Source: Enterobacteriaceae bacterium UBA7338 (GTDB taxonomy: Bacteria > Pseudomonadota > Gammaproteobacteria > Enterobacterales > Enterobacteriaceae). Taken from it: 64,000 nucleotides of DNA. Position numbers and translations under genes: made by a program. The stretch is taken from positions 745,037 to 809,036 of the forward strand of contig DKPJ01000011.1 of the NCBI GenBank assembly GCA_002480085.1. Reading direction: 5' to 3'. The notes below the pieces were generated by a model, which saw only the letters and a program-made list of their open reading frames with translations, was not told where the DNA came from and did no database searches. This document shows, piece after piece, positions 18,101-25,994 of the stretch (positions are counted from its first letter, which is position 1; every line of letters begins with the position of its first letter).

Positions 18101-18686
18101 GACGGAGAACGTCAACATTCTGGTGCTGGATACCCAGTGCTACTCCAACACCGGCGGCCAGGCCTCGAAGGCGACGCCGCTCGGGGCGGTGACCAAGTTT
18201 GGCGAGCACGGCAAGCGCAAGGCGCGTAAGGATCTGGGCGTCAGCATGATGATGTACGGCCATGTCTACGTGGCGCAGATTTCGCTGGGCGCGCAGCTTA
18301 ACCAGACGGTGAAGGCGATTCAGGAGGCGGAAGCCTATCCGGGGCCGTCGTTGATTATCGCCTACAGCCCCTGCGAGGAGCACGGCTACGATCTGGCCCT
18401 CAGCCACGATCAGATGCGCCAGCTCACAGCCACCGGCTTCTGGCCGCTCTACCGCTTCGATCCGCGCCGCGCCGACGAAGGCAAGCTGCCGCTGGCGCTG
18501 GACTCTCGTCCGCCGTCAGACGCGCTGGCCGATACGCTGCTGAAGGAGCAGCGATTCCGCCGCCTCAATGCCCAGCAGCCGGAGGTGGCAGAGCAGCTAT
18601 GGAAGGATGCCACTGCCGATCTGCAAAAACGCTATGACTTCCTGGCGCAGCTGGCAGGAAAAGCGGAGAAGAGCGAGGCGGAATAA
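15162..18686 (+). CDS. nifJ: Pyruvate:flavodoxin/ferredoxin oxidoreductase
   Basis: Single-chain pyruvate:flavodoxin oxidoreductase of 1174 residues, the same length as E. coli YdbK. It converts pyruvate and CoA to acetyl-CoA and CO2, passing electrons to flavodoxin. The N-terminal YPITPSSTMAEQAD segment is the pyruvate/TPP domain. Two 4Fe-4S motifs follow at about residue 688 (CTQCNHCVAACP) and 744 (CTGCNLCVEVCP), and CSGCGETP at about 816 carries ligands of the proximal cluster. The TPP/Mg motif GDGWAYDIGFGG is in the last third. In E. coli it is induced by oxidative stress. The gene is monocistronic, with a strong hairpin after it. Confidence 0.97.
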   Translation: MITVDGNGAVASVAFRTSEVIAIYPITPSSTMAEQADAWAGNGLKNVWGDTPRVVEMQSEAGAIAAVHGALQTGALSTSFTSSQGLLLMIPTLYKLAGQLTPFVLHVAARTVATHALSIFGDHSDVMAVRQTGCAMLCAGSVQEAQDFALISHVATLKSRVPFIHFFDGFRTSHEINKIVPLADETIRSMLPVDEIAAHRARALNPDHPVIRGTSANPDTYFQSREATNPWYNAVYDHVEQAMDDFAQATGRRYQPFEYYGHPQAERVIVIMGSAIGTCEEVVDELLTRNEKVGVLKVRLYRPFSAQHLLAALPQSAQRIAVLDRTKEPGAQAEPLYLDIMTALAEAFNQGERDTLPRVIGGRYGLSSKEFGPECVLAIFNELRAEKPRPRFTVGIYDDVTNLSLPLPENTLPSGAKLEALFYGLGSDGSVSATKNNIKIIGNATPWYAQGYFVYDSKKAGGLTVSHLRVSEQPIRSAYLISQADFVGCHQLQFIDKYQMAERLKPGGIFLLNTPYSADEVWARLPQEVQAVLNQKQARFYIINAAKIARECGLAARINTVMQMAFFHLTQILPGDTALAALQGAIAKSYSSKGQELVERNWQALALARESLFEVPLEEVNAASPYRPPVVSDAAPDFVKTVTAAMLAGLGDALPVSALPPDGTWPMGTTRWEKRNIAEAIPIWKPEICTQCNHCVAACPHSAIRAKVVSPEALENAPASLQSLDVKSRDMRGQKYVLQVAPEDCTGCNLCVEVCPAKDRQNPEIKAINMMSRLEHVEEEKVNYDFFLGLPEIDRSKLERIDIRTSQLITPLFEYSGACSGCGETPYIKLLTQLYGDRMLIANATGCSSIYGGNLPSTPYTTDANGRGPAWANSLFEDNAEFGLGFRLTVDQHRQRVMRLLETFSEAIPAELNAALHAEATPEVRREQVAALRQHLTGVAGAEELLTDADALVEKSIWLIGGDGWAYDIGFGGLDHVLSLTENVNILVLDTQCYSNTGGQASKATPLGAVTKFGEHGKRKARKDLGVSMMMYGHVYVAQISLGAQLNQTVKAIQEAEAYPGPSLIIAYSPCEEHGYDLALSHDQMRQLTATGFWPLYRFDPRRADEGKLPLALDSRPPSDALADTLLKEQRFRRLNAQQPEVAEQLWKDATADLQKRYDFLAQLAGKAEKSEAE

Positions 18687-18694
18687 GACCCTGT

Positions 18695-18719
18695 TTTTGC
18701 CCGGCATTGCCGGGCAAAA
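18695..18719 (+). terminator. Terminator hairpin after nifJ
   Basis: An inverted repeat TTTTGCCCGGCA / TGCCGGGCAAAA follows the nifJ stop by eight bases. The core resembles a REP hairpin. The T-run is on the 5' side of the plus strand, so it would work best as a terminator for minus-strand transcription or as an mRNA-end stabiliser. Confidence 0.5.
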
Positions 18720-18763
18720 CGTGTAATACTCTCTCCTGTGCTGACCTGCCCAGGAGTCCCGCC

Positions 18764-18979
18764 ATGCGCCATCAACCTGTCGTATCCTCACGTATTGCCT
18801 CTGTTGGCTATGACGAAGCCTCCTGCACGCTGGAGATTTTATTCCACGATCGGAGCTGCTATCAGTACCACGGCGTGCCGCTGCGCATATTTACCGTGTT
18901 TTTGACCGTGGTGTCGAAGGGGCGTTTTTATGATGGCGTGGTAAAGGGGAAGTTTCCCGAGCGGAAGGTAATACGTTAA
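18764..18979 (+). CDS. KTSC-domain protein
   Basis: Small protein of 71 residues consisting almost entirely of a KTSC domain: the core is SSRIASVGYDEASCTLEI, then YQYHGVP and a final GRFYDGVVKGKFPERK. The family takes its name from its occurrence at the C-terminus of some lysyl-tRNA synthetases; its free-standing members have no established role. The ATG at 18764 has CAGGAG eight bases upstream and is preferred over an earlier in-frame ATG that would lie in the nifJ terminator. It stands alone between nifJ and the lipoprotein gene. Confidence 0.8.
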   Translation: MRHQPVVSSRIASVGYDEASCTLEILFHDRSCYQYHGVPLRIFTVFLTVVSKGRFYDGVVKGKFPERKVIR

Positions 18980-19120
18980 ACCAGGCCGCAAGCCAAAGCT
19001 TCATAGCGACCTCGCCATCACCAGAAAGAGCAGTTGAAAATGTGTCCGGAATGGCGGAAAAATATGCCAGTATTTTGACGTTGTTAAGTGAATGAAGAGA
19101 CAGGCGAGGGAGCGTATAAA

Positions 19121-19513
19121 ATGGTAAATAAAATCTTTATGCTGGCGGTTGTAGCCAGCCTGACAACGGGTTGCGCGCCACTACACCCTACCGGATGCCA
19201 TAAAACCGTTGCCACGGGTAATTGCGGCTCTGGCAAATGGGACGATCAGGATGAATGGGGCGCACAGGCGCGGGCGATTAGAGCAGCAATAAATGCTCAA
19301 CTTGATGAGCCACAAAACTGGAAAGGGAAGAAATGCAGGTTGCATATGGAATTTGCACAGGATGGTACGGCTTTAAAAATATCCACCAGCAACGGCAATA
19401 AAGCCTATTGCGAAGCGATAAAATCAGCAGCCCAGAAAGCCAAGTTTCCAGCCTTTACAAATCCAGAGGTATTCAACGATTTTCAAAAATCCCGCTTTGA
19501 TTTGGACGGTTAG
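19121..19513 (+). CDS. Lipoprotein with TolA C-terminal (domain III) fold
   Basis: Lipoprotein of 130 residues. A signal peptide with lipobox TTGC (Cys at about 18) is followed by a short Cys-containing linker and then a domain matching the TolA C-terminal domain: IRAAINAQL, GKKCRLHMEFAQDGTALKI, AYCEAIKSAAQKAKFP. The two Cys of TolA-III that form its disulfide are both present. TolA-III binds TolB and Pal and is the target of group A colicins and filamentous phage minor coat protein. This protein lacks the TolA membrane anchor and long helix. It is convergent with umuC. Its role is unknown. Confidence 0.75.
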   Translation: MVNKIFMLAVVASLTTGCAPLHPTGCHKTVATGNCGSGKWDDQDEWGAQARAIRAAINAQLDEPQNWKGKKCRLHMEFAQDGTALKISTSNGNKAYCEAIKSAAQKAKFPAFTNPEVFNDFQKSRFDLDG

Positions 19514-19548
19514 CCATATTATGGCCGTGAGGAATTACGCCTGCTCAA

Positions 19549-20817
19549 TTATCTTTTTACAATCGGCAGATCTGACCAGCGAGTGGTGTAGCGCGGCGAG
19601 AGCATCTCGCGCTTCATCTGCCACGCCTGCTGGATCCCCTGCCCGGCAAAATAGAGCGTCCCCTGCCCTTTTTTTTCGTTCAGCTTATCCAGTACCGCCA
19701 TCAGCGCCTCGCTGCCGGGGCGCGGCGCGTTAGCGTCAAAGAGATCGAGCTGCGCCACCCCCTGGCTGTAAAAATCCCCGAGCATCACGCCCGCCTTCTG
19801 ATAGCGATGGCCCTCGCGCCAGATGGTGTCCAGACAGCATGTTGCGGCGTGGATAATATCCCGGCTGTCCTGGGTGGGCGTCAGCAGTTTTACCATCGCG
19901 CTGTTGCCGTAGTACGACTCCCCTGCGGCAAACGGCGAGGTTTTCACAAAGGTTGAGATGACGCGGCAGTATTGATGCTGGCCGCGCAGCCTGGCCGCCG
20001 CCCGCGAGGCGTAGGTGCAGACGGCCTGCCTGACCGACTCATAGTCGGCTATCCGCTCCCCGAAGCTGCGGCTACACATAATCTCCTGCTTCGCGGGAAC
20101 AAACTCATCAAACGCCAGGCAGGACTCCCCGCGCAGCTCCCGCACCGTCCGCTCCAGGACCACGCTGAACTGCTTGCGGATAAAGCGAATATCGCTATCG
20201 GCCAGCTGGAGCACGGTTTTGATTCCCAGGGCATCCAGGGCCTTAGCGAGGCGTCGCCCGACCCCCCATACCTCCTCCACCGGCAGCTGCGCCATCAGCC
20301 GCCGCTGGCGATCAACATTTGAGAGATCCACCACGCCGCCGGTCTGCGGCCAGCGCTTGGCGGCATAGTTAGCCAGCTTGGCCAGCGTCTTGGTCTGCGC
20401 AATCCCTACCCCCACAGTCAGATGGGTATCGCGCAGCAGCGTGGCACGGATCTCCCGGCCAAACTCCTCCAGCACGCGACAGTTACGTACCCCGGCGAGA
20501 TCGCAGAACGCCTCGTCAATGGAGTAGACGTCTACGCGCGGGCAGAGCCTCTCCAGCGTGCCCATGACGCGGCGGCTCATGTCGGCGTAAAGCTCATAGT
20601 TGCTGCTAAAGCAGGTGACCCGGTGAGCGCGGAACAGATCCCGCTGCTTGAAAAACGGCGCGCCCATGGTAATGCCCAGCTTTTTCGCCTCCGCGCTGAG
20701 GGCAATCACACACCCGTCGTTATTGCTGAGCACCACCACCGGCTTGCCTTTCAGGTCGGGTCTGAAGACCGTTTCACAGCTGGCATAGAATGCGTTCACA
20801 TCCACCAGGGCAAACAT
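19549..20817 (-). CDS. umuC: DNA polymerase V catalytic subunit UmuC
   Basis: Y-family translesion polymerase of 422 residues, the same size as E. coli UmuC. Catalytic acids are D6 in ALVDVNAFYASCE and D101-E102 in SIDEAFCDL; the helix-hairpin-helix VEEVWGVGRRLAKALDALG follows, and the C-terminal little-finger/UmuC-specific domain is complete. With two UmuD' subunits it forms Pol V, which copies past lesions after SOS induction. It starts three bases after umuD ends, in the same LexA-controlled operon. The downstream gene is convergent. Confidence 0.96.
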   Translation of the reverse strand: MFALVDVNAFYASCETVFRPDLKGKPVVVLSNNDGCVIALSAEAKKLGITMGAPFFKQRDLFRAHRVTCFSSNYELYADMSRRVMGTLERLCPRVDVYSIDEAFCDLAGVRNCRVLEEFGREIRATLLRDTHLTVGVGIAQTKTLAKLANYAAKRWPQTGGVVDLSNVDRQRRLMAQLPVEEVWGVGRRLAKALDALGIKTVLQLADSDIRFIRKQFSVVLERTVRELRGESCLAFDEFVPAKQEIMCSRSFGERIADYESVRQAVCTYASRAAARLRGQHQYCRVISTFVKTSPFAAGESYYGNSAMVKLLTPTQDSRDIIHAATCCLDTIWREGHRYQKAGVMLGDFYSQGVAQLDLFDANAPRPGSEALMAVLDKLNEKKGQGTLYFAGQGIQQAWQMKREMLSPRYTTRWSDLPIVKR

Positions 20818-20820
20818 GAT

Positions 20821-21246
20821 TCAACCCGTAAATTTGATTATGTGGGTGACGACGCCGAAGATTTCAAGCGCCTCTTCACTGCCGATGCGGATAGGCGTAT
20901 AGCGGGAATTGCGGGGGTTAAGCTGGATGATGGGGCGAAGCTGAAGCTCTTTAACGGTAAACTCACCGTCAACGGCGGCAATAACAATATCGCCATGGGC
21001 GGCGGTCCGGGAGCTGTCAACCACCAGCAGGTCGCCATCGTTAATCCCGCCGTCGATCATCGAGTCCCCCGCCGCCTTAACGAAATAGGTCGCATTGGGG
21101 TGGTGGATCATTAATTCGTTTAGGTCGAGACTCTGTTCCACATAGTCCTGCGCCGGTGAGGGAAAACCGCACGGCACCAGATCGCCAAAGAGAGGAAACG
21201 CGAGAACTTCACGCAGCTCTGCGGGCTTGTAAAATGTTAAACTCAC
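20821..21246 (-). CDS. umuD: Pol V accessory protease-like subunit UmuD
   Basis: LexA-like self-cleaving protein of 141 residues, two more than E. coli UmuD. The cleavage site is Cys26-Gly27 (VPCGF), the nucleophile is Ser62 in GDSMIDGG and the general base is Lys99 in FTVKEL. RecA filaments trigger cleavage to UmuD', which activates UmuC. A near-perfect LexA box lies 23 bp upstream of the start. It is followed immediately by umuC. Confidence 0.95.
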   Translation of the reverse strand: MSLTFYKPAELREVLAFPLFGDLVPCGFPSPAQDYVEQSLDLNELMIHHPNATYFVKAAGDSMIDGGINDGDLLVVDSSRTAAHGDIVIAAVDGEFTVKELQLRPIIQLNPRNSRYTPIRIGSEEALEIFGVVTHIIKFTG

Positions 21247-21268
21247 GACGTCACCTTATTATAATAGT

Positions 21269-21288
21269 TACTGTGTATTTATACAGTA
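21269..21288 (-). promoter_or_regulatory. LexA (SOS) box of umuDC
   Basis: TACTGTGTATTTATACAGTA has the required CTGT and ACAG ends with eight bases between and matches the strong umuDC-type SOS box. It lies 23 bp upstream of umuD. Confidence 0.92.
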
Positions 21289-21629
21289 GATTTATATGAT
21301 GTCGTGATCAAGTGGCTTACGTAAAAGCTTCTCGTCGCTTATCTAATCATGAATAATAAAAAGATATATTTATCAATGCATTAACGCATATGTAAATTTT
21401 TGACTTTTGTATTCAATCGCTTAATTTATACGCGCAACGTATTTAAAACCCCACCGACTGGCCGTCGCGGCAGCTGTCGCTGGTAATAACATAGCCGTCA
21501 CTGCCCTCCGTCTCATGGCAGATCCGAAAAAACACAATATGTGATGTAAAGCATTAAGCCACAGCAGGCGGTTTTTATTCTCCCTCTCACCATGGCCTAA
21601 ATGTTGCTTATGTTCTGTTAGTCCATAAT
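21289..21629. other. 341-bp AT-rich intergenic region with a gene remnant
   Basis: The left part (21289-21440) is AT-rich and holds no visible gene. The middle holds the end of a gamma-glutamyltransferase gene (21443 to about 21530, described separately). The rest, up to the dehydrogenase stop at 21630, contains nothing I can identify. Confidence 0.6.
21443..21530 (-). pseudogene. Remnant of a gamma-glutamyltransferase gene 3' end
   Basis: The minus strand encodes ETEGSDGYVITSDSCRDGQS followed by VGF and a stop. This is nearly the same as the C-terminus of the intact enzyme at 30186-31808 (TEGSDGYVIASDSRRDGQA, then VGF). Upstream codons no longer match, so only the last 25 or so codons survive. 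The DNA is clearly similar to but not identical with the intact copy, so it looks like the scar of a deleted second family member rather than a recent partial duplication. Confidence 0.8.
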
Positions 21630-22763
21630 TCAGGGTTTCAGAATGACTTTTGTCCAGCCATTATCACGATCGTCAAAATGCTTATATCCCTCGGGGGCGT
21701 CTGACAGCGCGAGACGATGTGAGATGATCTGCGCCGGATTGGCTCTGTCCTGATGGATAAGCCTTGCGAGCTGGCGGTTGTACGCTTTTACGTTACACTG
21801 GCCGGTTTTAATTGACTGACCTTTGAACCAGAAAGTACCAAAATCGAAAGGCACTTTACCTTCTTTAGCCAGATCGGTCGCCCCCCCGGGATCCTGAGGA
21901 ATAAAAACGCCTACCGCACCAATGCCGCCCGTGGCTTTGGTCGATGCGACAAGGCTATTCAAGGTGGCGGTGTTATCCTCGTGGCCATGCTTATTGCAGC
22001 ATTGATAACCCACGCATTCGCAGCCGCAATCCGTGCCGCGCCCATCGGTTAATTCGAGGATTTTATTTACCGCATCATTACCCACACCGTTGATCGCCAC
22101 CGCACCAAGTTGTTCGGCCAACGCCAGTCGGTCTGGATGGGTATCGACAACAAACACCTCTGATGCGCCTTTAATCATGGCCGAATGGGCAGCCATCAAG
22201 CCGACCGGGCCAGCACCGTAGATGGCAACACTCTCCCCTGGGCGTAATCCTGCCAGCTCAGTGGCATGCCAGCCGGTGGGGAAGATATCGGAAAGCAAAA
22301 CGTAATCTTCTTCCTTCTCAACGGCATCTGGAGGCAGTACCAGACAGTTAAAGTCAGCATAGGGAACGCGCAAGAACTCTGCCTGTCCACCATCCCACTG
22401 GCCCATTTCCGCAAAGCCATAGGCGGCACCGGCCGCACCCGGGTTTGCCGTCAGGCAGTAGCCGGTTAGCCCTTTCTCGCAATTTTCACAGAATCCGCAG
22501 CCGACATTAAAGGGCAAGCAGACGTAATCACCGACCTTAATTCGCTCAACAGCGCTGCCGACTTCAATCACCTGTCCCAGATTCTCATGGCCAAAGATGC
22601 GACCCGGCTCGAAGCTGGTTCGCCCTTCATACATATGCAGGTCGGAACCGCAGATATTTGTGGTGGTAATACGGACAATCACATCAGTCTGGCGAACGAT
22701 TTTGGGGTCCGGAACGTCTTTGACTGAAACGTCAAAAGGTCCGTTATAGACAACTGCTTTCAT
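21630..22763 (-). CDS. Glutathione-independent formaldehyde dehydrogenase-like MDR enzyme
   Basis: Zinc-dependent medium-chain dehydrogenase of 377 residues. Catalytic-zinc residues are C38 and H59-E60 (ICGSDLHMYEGRTS, GHENLG); structural-zinc cysteines are C89, C92, C95 and C103; the nucleotide site is GAGPVG at 183-188. The overall pattern (LLSDIFPTGWHA, CVGYQC with the GHE insertion) places it with glutathione-independent formaldehyde dehydrogenases rather than ordinary alcohol dehydrogenases. It would oxidise formaldehyde or small aldehydes with NAD, and so could deal with aldehydes released by the oxygenase encoded upstream. It appears monocistronic, 247 bp from the crotonase gene. Confidence 0.8.
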   Translation of the reverse strand: MKAVVYNGPFDVSVKDVPDPKIVRQTDVIVRITTTNICGSDLHMYEGRTSFEPGRIFGHENLGQVIEVGSAVERIKVGDYVCLPFNVGCGFCENCEKGLTGYCLTANPGAAGAAYGFAEMGQWDGGQAEFLRVPYADFNCLVLPPDAVEKEEDYVLLSDIFPTGWHATELAGLRPGESVAIYGAGPVGLMAAHSAMIKGASEVFVVDTHPDRLALAEQLGAVAINGVGNDAVNKILELTDGRGTDCGCECVGYQCCNKHGHEDNTATLNSLVASTKATGGIGAVGVFIPQDPGGATDLAKEGKVPFDFGTFWFKGQSIKTGQCNVKAYNRQLARLIHQDRANPAQIISHRLALSDAPEGYKHFDDRDNGWTKVILKP

Positions 22764-23010
22764 AGTGTTCTCCTCTCACGCACGATCGGTTTGAGGGTTG
22801 CGACTGCGTGACGCTTTGCTGTCGCGCCCCTCTTGCTGCTGCTTTTTCAATCAAAAGGCCTGATTGAAGATGTAAGTGTAGAACAGCCTATGGAGCAGCC
22901 GGGCGAAATTAATGTCGTGTAAATAATTGAAATATATAGCCGCTTCGCTAGAAGCCCGGTTGTATTTATAACAGAGCACCCTCTCCGGGTGTCCTGCTCT
23001 TCATACCGGC

Positions 23011-23712
23011 TTATTCAGGTCTTCCCTGCTCTACCCAACTGGCCAGGTCATCAATTGCTTTCTGATTTAACGCCGCAGAGGGATAGCCCGGCAACGCCTG
23101 AATATAATGGCGTATAGTGCGTACAGCGCCAGGGTAGCGCTGCACGTTATCAATCAGCGCCGCCGCCTCCTCCTCCAGCGTTTCACTGCTCACAACACGC
23201 GTCACGATCCCAAGCTGCTGCGCCTCCTGCGCTGAAACCCGTCGCCCGGTGAGCACCAGCTCTTCAGCGATACGCGGTGAAATAAAGTGCGGCAGATAAG
23301 CGACCACGATAAGCGGCGCGAGATTATGGTCAATTTCATCAAAACCAAACTCAGCGCGCTCCGTTGCCAGCGTAATGCTGCTGTGCAGCGCAATGCCACT
23401 GCCAAAACCCAGCGCAGGCCCGTCAATCAGCGAGATGCTCACCCCGCTGAAACCACGCAGCGCCGCATTGGCCTGCAATATGAGTCCCAGATTATCGCGT
23501 AAGGGCACATTCGGCAGCCGCTCATTCTGGTCTCGCCCCCACGTAAAAACGTCGCCTTTTGCGCTGATAAGCAACACCTGCGCCTGGTCCTGCTCGGCCT
23601 GTTGCAAACTCGCGATAAAATCCAGCAGCAGCTGGCGCGTAAAATGGTTGCCGGTTTCCGGCGTGTCTAGCGTCAGTCGCGCTACGCGACCATCAAGCTG
23701 ATAGTGGATCAT
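23011..23712 (-). CDS. Enoyl-CoA hydratase/isomerase (crotonase) family protein
   Basis: Crotonase-fold protein of 233 residues, slightly short for the family. The segments SISLIDGPALGFGSGIALHS and AEFGFDEIDHNLAP match the oxyanion-hole and active-site regions. Substitutions at usual hydratase Glu positions make the exact reaction (hydration, isomerisation, hydrolysis or decarboxylation) uncertain. A GGAGGG site precedes the ATG. It is probably the last gene of the operon running from 28926, 65 bp after the flavin monooxygenase gene. A CoA-dependent enzyme here hints that the transporter cargo is processed as a thioester. Confidence 0.78.
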   Translation of the reverse strand: MIHYQLDGRVARLTLDTPETGNHFTRQLLLDFIASLQQAEQDQAQVLLISAKGDVFTWGRDQNERLPNVPLRDNLGLILQANAALRGFSGVSISLIDGPALGFGSGIALHSSITLATERAEFGFDEIDHNLAPLIVVAYLPHFISPRIAEELVLTGRRVSAQEAQQLGIVTRVVSSETLEEEAAALIDNVQRYPGAVRTIRHYIQALPGYPSAALNQKAIDDLASWVEQGRPE

Positions 23713-23777
23713 GGTTGCCCTCCAGGCCTAAGTTTTCTCGTAAGGTATGACCGCAGTAGCGTTCAGAATAAGGGTGC

Positions 23778-24923
23778 TCATATCCGCAGGCCTTCCGCCT
23801 GCAACAGCGGCAGTACCGCTTGTGCAAAGTAGGCCAGCTCCGGCTCGTAGTCGTAAAAACCAATCTGCACGCCGTCGATACCGGCCGCATGTAGCTGCTT
23901 AAGCGCGGTGACGACATCCTGCGGGTCGCCGACGATCTGGATATGCCCGCCCAACACCCGGTCCGCCGGAATATGCTGTTTCCAGCCGTGGGCATCGCCG
24001 CCCTTATGTCGCGCGGTATAGGCCGCGATGGATTCGACATCTGCCTGCGCCACGATGGCGTCGCGCCGGGCAAACGCCTCTTCACGCGTCGGACAGCAAA
24101 TGATCAGAGGAAAGAGGATGATCTTCGGCGTCTTGCCCTCTGCCTGGTAGGCTTCGCGAATCGCCTGGGTATGGGCTGGCAGCGCGGTTATCGCCTGCTC
24201 GAAGATGGCCCCCGCCGGGCTTGAGGTGAAGACAATATCGGAATGCTTCGCCGCATAGGCAAAGCCCGCCGGAGAGGCGCTGGCGGATACCATAATCGGG
24301 CGGCCATAGCGCGGACGCGGCGAGATATAGGCCTGCTGAAGCTGGTAAAAACGCCCGGAGAAGTCGAGGTTATCCTCCCCTTCCCAGAGGGTCTCCATGA
24401 TGTGGGAAAACTCGCTGGCCCGATCGTAACGTGCATCGTGATCCAGCCGATCCATACCAAACATCAACGGCTCTTTCGCGTCATAGCCGGTGACGATGTT
24501 GAGCCCAAAACGCCCCTGTGCGATGTGGTCCGCGGTGGCGGCAAAGCGCGCCAGATAGAGAGGGTGCAGGTTGCCGTACAGCACGTTCACCGTTGAAATG
24601 GTGATGATGCGCCGGGTCAGCGAGCTTAGTGCCACCGTGGTGATAAAGGGATCGAGAAAGTTTTCACGGTAGTGCGCCTCGCCGCCGAAGCCGCCCTTCT
24701 GTACCCACTGTTGCAGGCTGAAGACGAAATCAAAGCCGTGCGCCTCTGCGGCAAGGGTCAGCCTGGCGTTGTACTCAAACGACCAGTCGGTGTCGCGCGG
24801 GTACGTTGACTGGGAAAAGCCGCCGGTCTGGGTTGGCAAAAATAGCCCCAGCATCAGCGGCTGCTTTACAGCCTGCGCCAGCGGGCTGTCTGGAAAATCC
24901 AGGGGAGTCGGTCGGGATTCAGA
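23778..24923 (-). CDS. LLM-class flavin-dependent monooxygenase
   Basis: Luciferase-like TIM-barrel monooxygenase of 381 residues, resembling the SsuD/SfnG/RutA group. Typical segments are LGLFLPTQTGGFSQ at the N-terminus, STVNVLYGNLHPLYLARFAA, GLNIVTGYDAKEPLMFG and WEGEDNLDFSGRFYQL. Such enzymes use FMNH2 from a partner reductase and O2 to cleave C-S or C-N bonds (alkanesulfonates, sulfones, pyrimidines). No flavin reductase is in this cluster. The start at 24923 has GAGG upstream; an alternative ATG at 24939 overlaps the preceding stop as ATGA. Its position after a sulfonate-type transporter suggests it oxidises the imported compound. Confidence 0.82.
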   Translation of the reverse strand, partial: SESRPTPLDFPDSPLAQAVKQPLMLGLFLPTQTGGFSQSTYPRDTDWSFEYNARLTLAAEAHGFDFVFSLQQWVQKGGFGGEAHYRENFLDPFITTVALSSLTRRIITISTVNVLYGNLHPLYLARFAATADHIAQGRFGLNIVTGYDAKEPLMFGMDRLDHDARYDRASEFSHIMETLWEGEDNLDFSGRFYQLQQAYISPRPRYGRPIMVSASASPAGFAYAAKHSDIVFTSSPAGAIFEQAITALPAHTQAIREAYQAEGKTPKIILFPLIICCPTREEAFARRDAIVAQADVESIAAYTARHKGGDAHGWKQHIPADRVLGGHIQIVGDPQDVVTALKQLHAAGIDGVQIGFYDYEPELAYFAQAVLPLLQAEGLRI

Positions 24924-24937
24924 CATGGCAGCAATCC

Positions 24938-25966
24938 TCATTTTGCGTTGAAGCCGTTCCATATCGGCTGGAAAGAGGTATCCACAACCTGATCAAACGC
25001 AGGCAGCGGGGCGTCAATAGATTTGCTTTCGAGCAGCAGATGGCCGGTTTTCGCCAGTGCGCTTTCGGTCAGAACAGGGGAAAAGGTATGTAACTGGCGC
25101 TGTAGCGATGATTTGATGACCGCAACGCCCGGATTGCCATACTCCTTATTGGCGGTCTCCGCCACCGCGTCGAGATTGGCGGGCGTGATGATGTACTGCA
25201 ACGCATCGACGATGGCCTTAACAACCTTATCGCTGGTTTCACGATCCTCTGCGATATAGCTCTTCGTGGTTTGCAGGGTGGTGTAGCCCAGCCCCTGGAA
25301 TACATCCGGTCCCTGCCCTTTGGTCAGATCCAGCACGTACTCCCATTTATCGCCGCCTTCAGTGGCTATCACGTTCCACGGCTCCATCACAAACGCGGCA
25401 TCAATCTCACCCGCTTCCCCGGCGGTGAGCTGGCGATCGGCCCCGCGGATGGGAATAAGCTCTATATCCTTCTCAGGATCCAGCCCGGCGCTGGTGGCGA
25501 TATAACGCATTGAGACATCGGCAAAACCGCCGCGCGCCAGCGTGCCCACACGTAACCCTTTCAGGTCCGCCACGCTCGGCGTGCGGCCGAGGGCTTTTAC
25601 CGCCTCTTTACGCACCACGACGGCACCGGCGAAGTCGGTTTGCAGGTTGGCGATGCTGACGATCTCCTGCCCTTTCTTCACCGCTTTGAGGTTGTTTTCA
25701 AACGCGGCGTCGATAAATTGCACCGAGCCGCCAATCAGTGCGGCCGTTGCCGGCACGCCGCCGGCGAAGTAGTCGATGGTGACGTTAAGCCCTTGCTGTT
25801 CAAAAAAGCCTTTTTCTTTGGCAATCAGCACCGGCAGACCAAGCAGCGAACGGTTGGAGATGCCAATATGCACATCCTGGGCGGCGCTGGCATACTGGGT
25901 AAGGCCGCTGAACAGCAGGGTAGCGGCAGCCAGCTTTAGCGCCGGGCGTGAGAATTTTTTTATCAT
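24938..25966 (-). CDS. ABC transporter substrate-binding protein (SsuA/NMT1-like), set A
   Basis: Periplasmic binding protein of 342 residues. A signal peptide (MIKKFSRPALKLAAATLLF, cleavage after ASA) precedes the SsuA/NMT1-type domain (HIGISNRSLLGLPVLIAKEK, FFEQQGLNV, GGSVQFIDAAFEN). The second of two adjacent ATGs (25966) is chosen because GGAG is then six bases upstream. It follows the permease by 28 bp and overlaps or abuts the flavin monooxygenase start. The family carries aliphatic sulfonates, nitrate, taurine or thiamine precursors; the ligand here is unknown. Confidence 0.85.
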   Translation of the reverse strand: MIKKFSRPALKLAAATLLFSGLTQYASAAQDVHIGISNRSLLGLPVLIAKEKGFFEQQGLNVTIDYFAGGVPATAALIGGSVQFIDAAFENNLKAVKKGQEIVSIANLQTDFAGAVVVRKEAVKALGRTPSVADLKGLRVGTLARGGFADVSMRYIATSAGLDPEKDIELIPIRGADRQLTAGEAGEIDAAFVMEPWNVIATEGGDKWEYVLDLTKGQGPDVFQGLGYTTLQTTKSYIAEDRETSDKVVKAIVDALQYIITPANLDAVAETANKEYGNPGVAVIKSSLQRQLHTFSPVLTESALAKTGHLLLESKSIDAPLPAFDQVVDTSFQPIWNGFNAK

Positions 25967-25994
25967 CATGGCTCCAGAAGGGTTTCCCGGTGGG

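Noticed and set aside
18707..18763. Upstream ATG extending the KTSC gene by 19 codons
   Set aside because: It starts inside the nifJ terminator hairpin and has no ribosome-binding site, while 18764 has CAGGAG.
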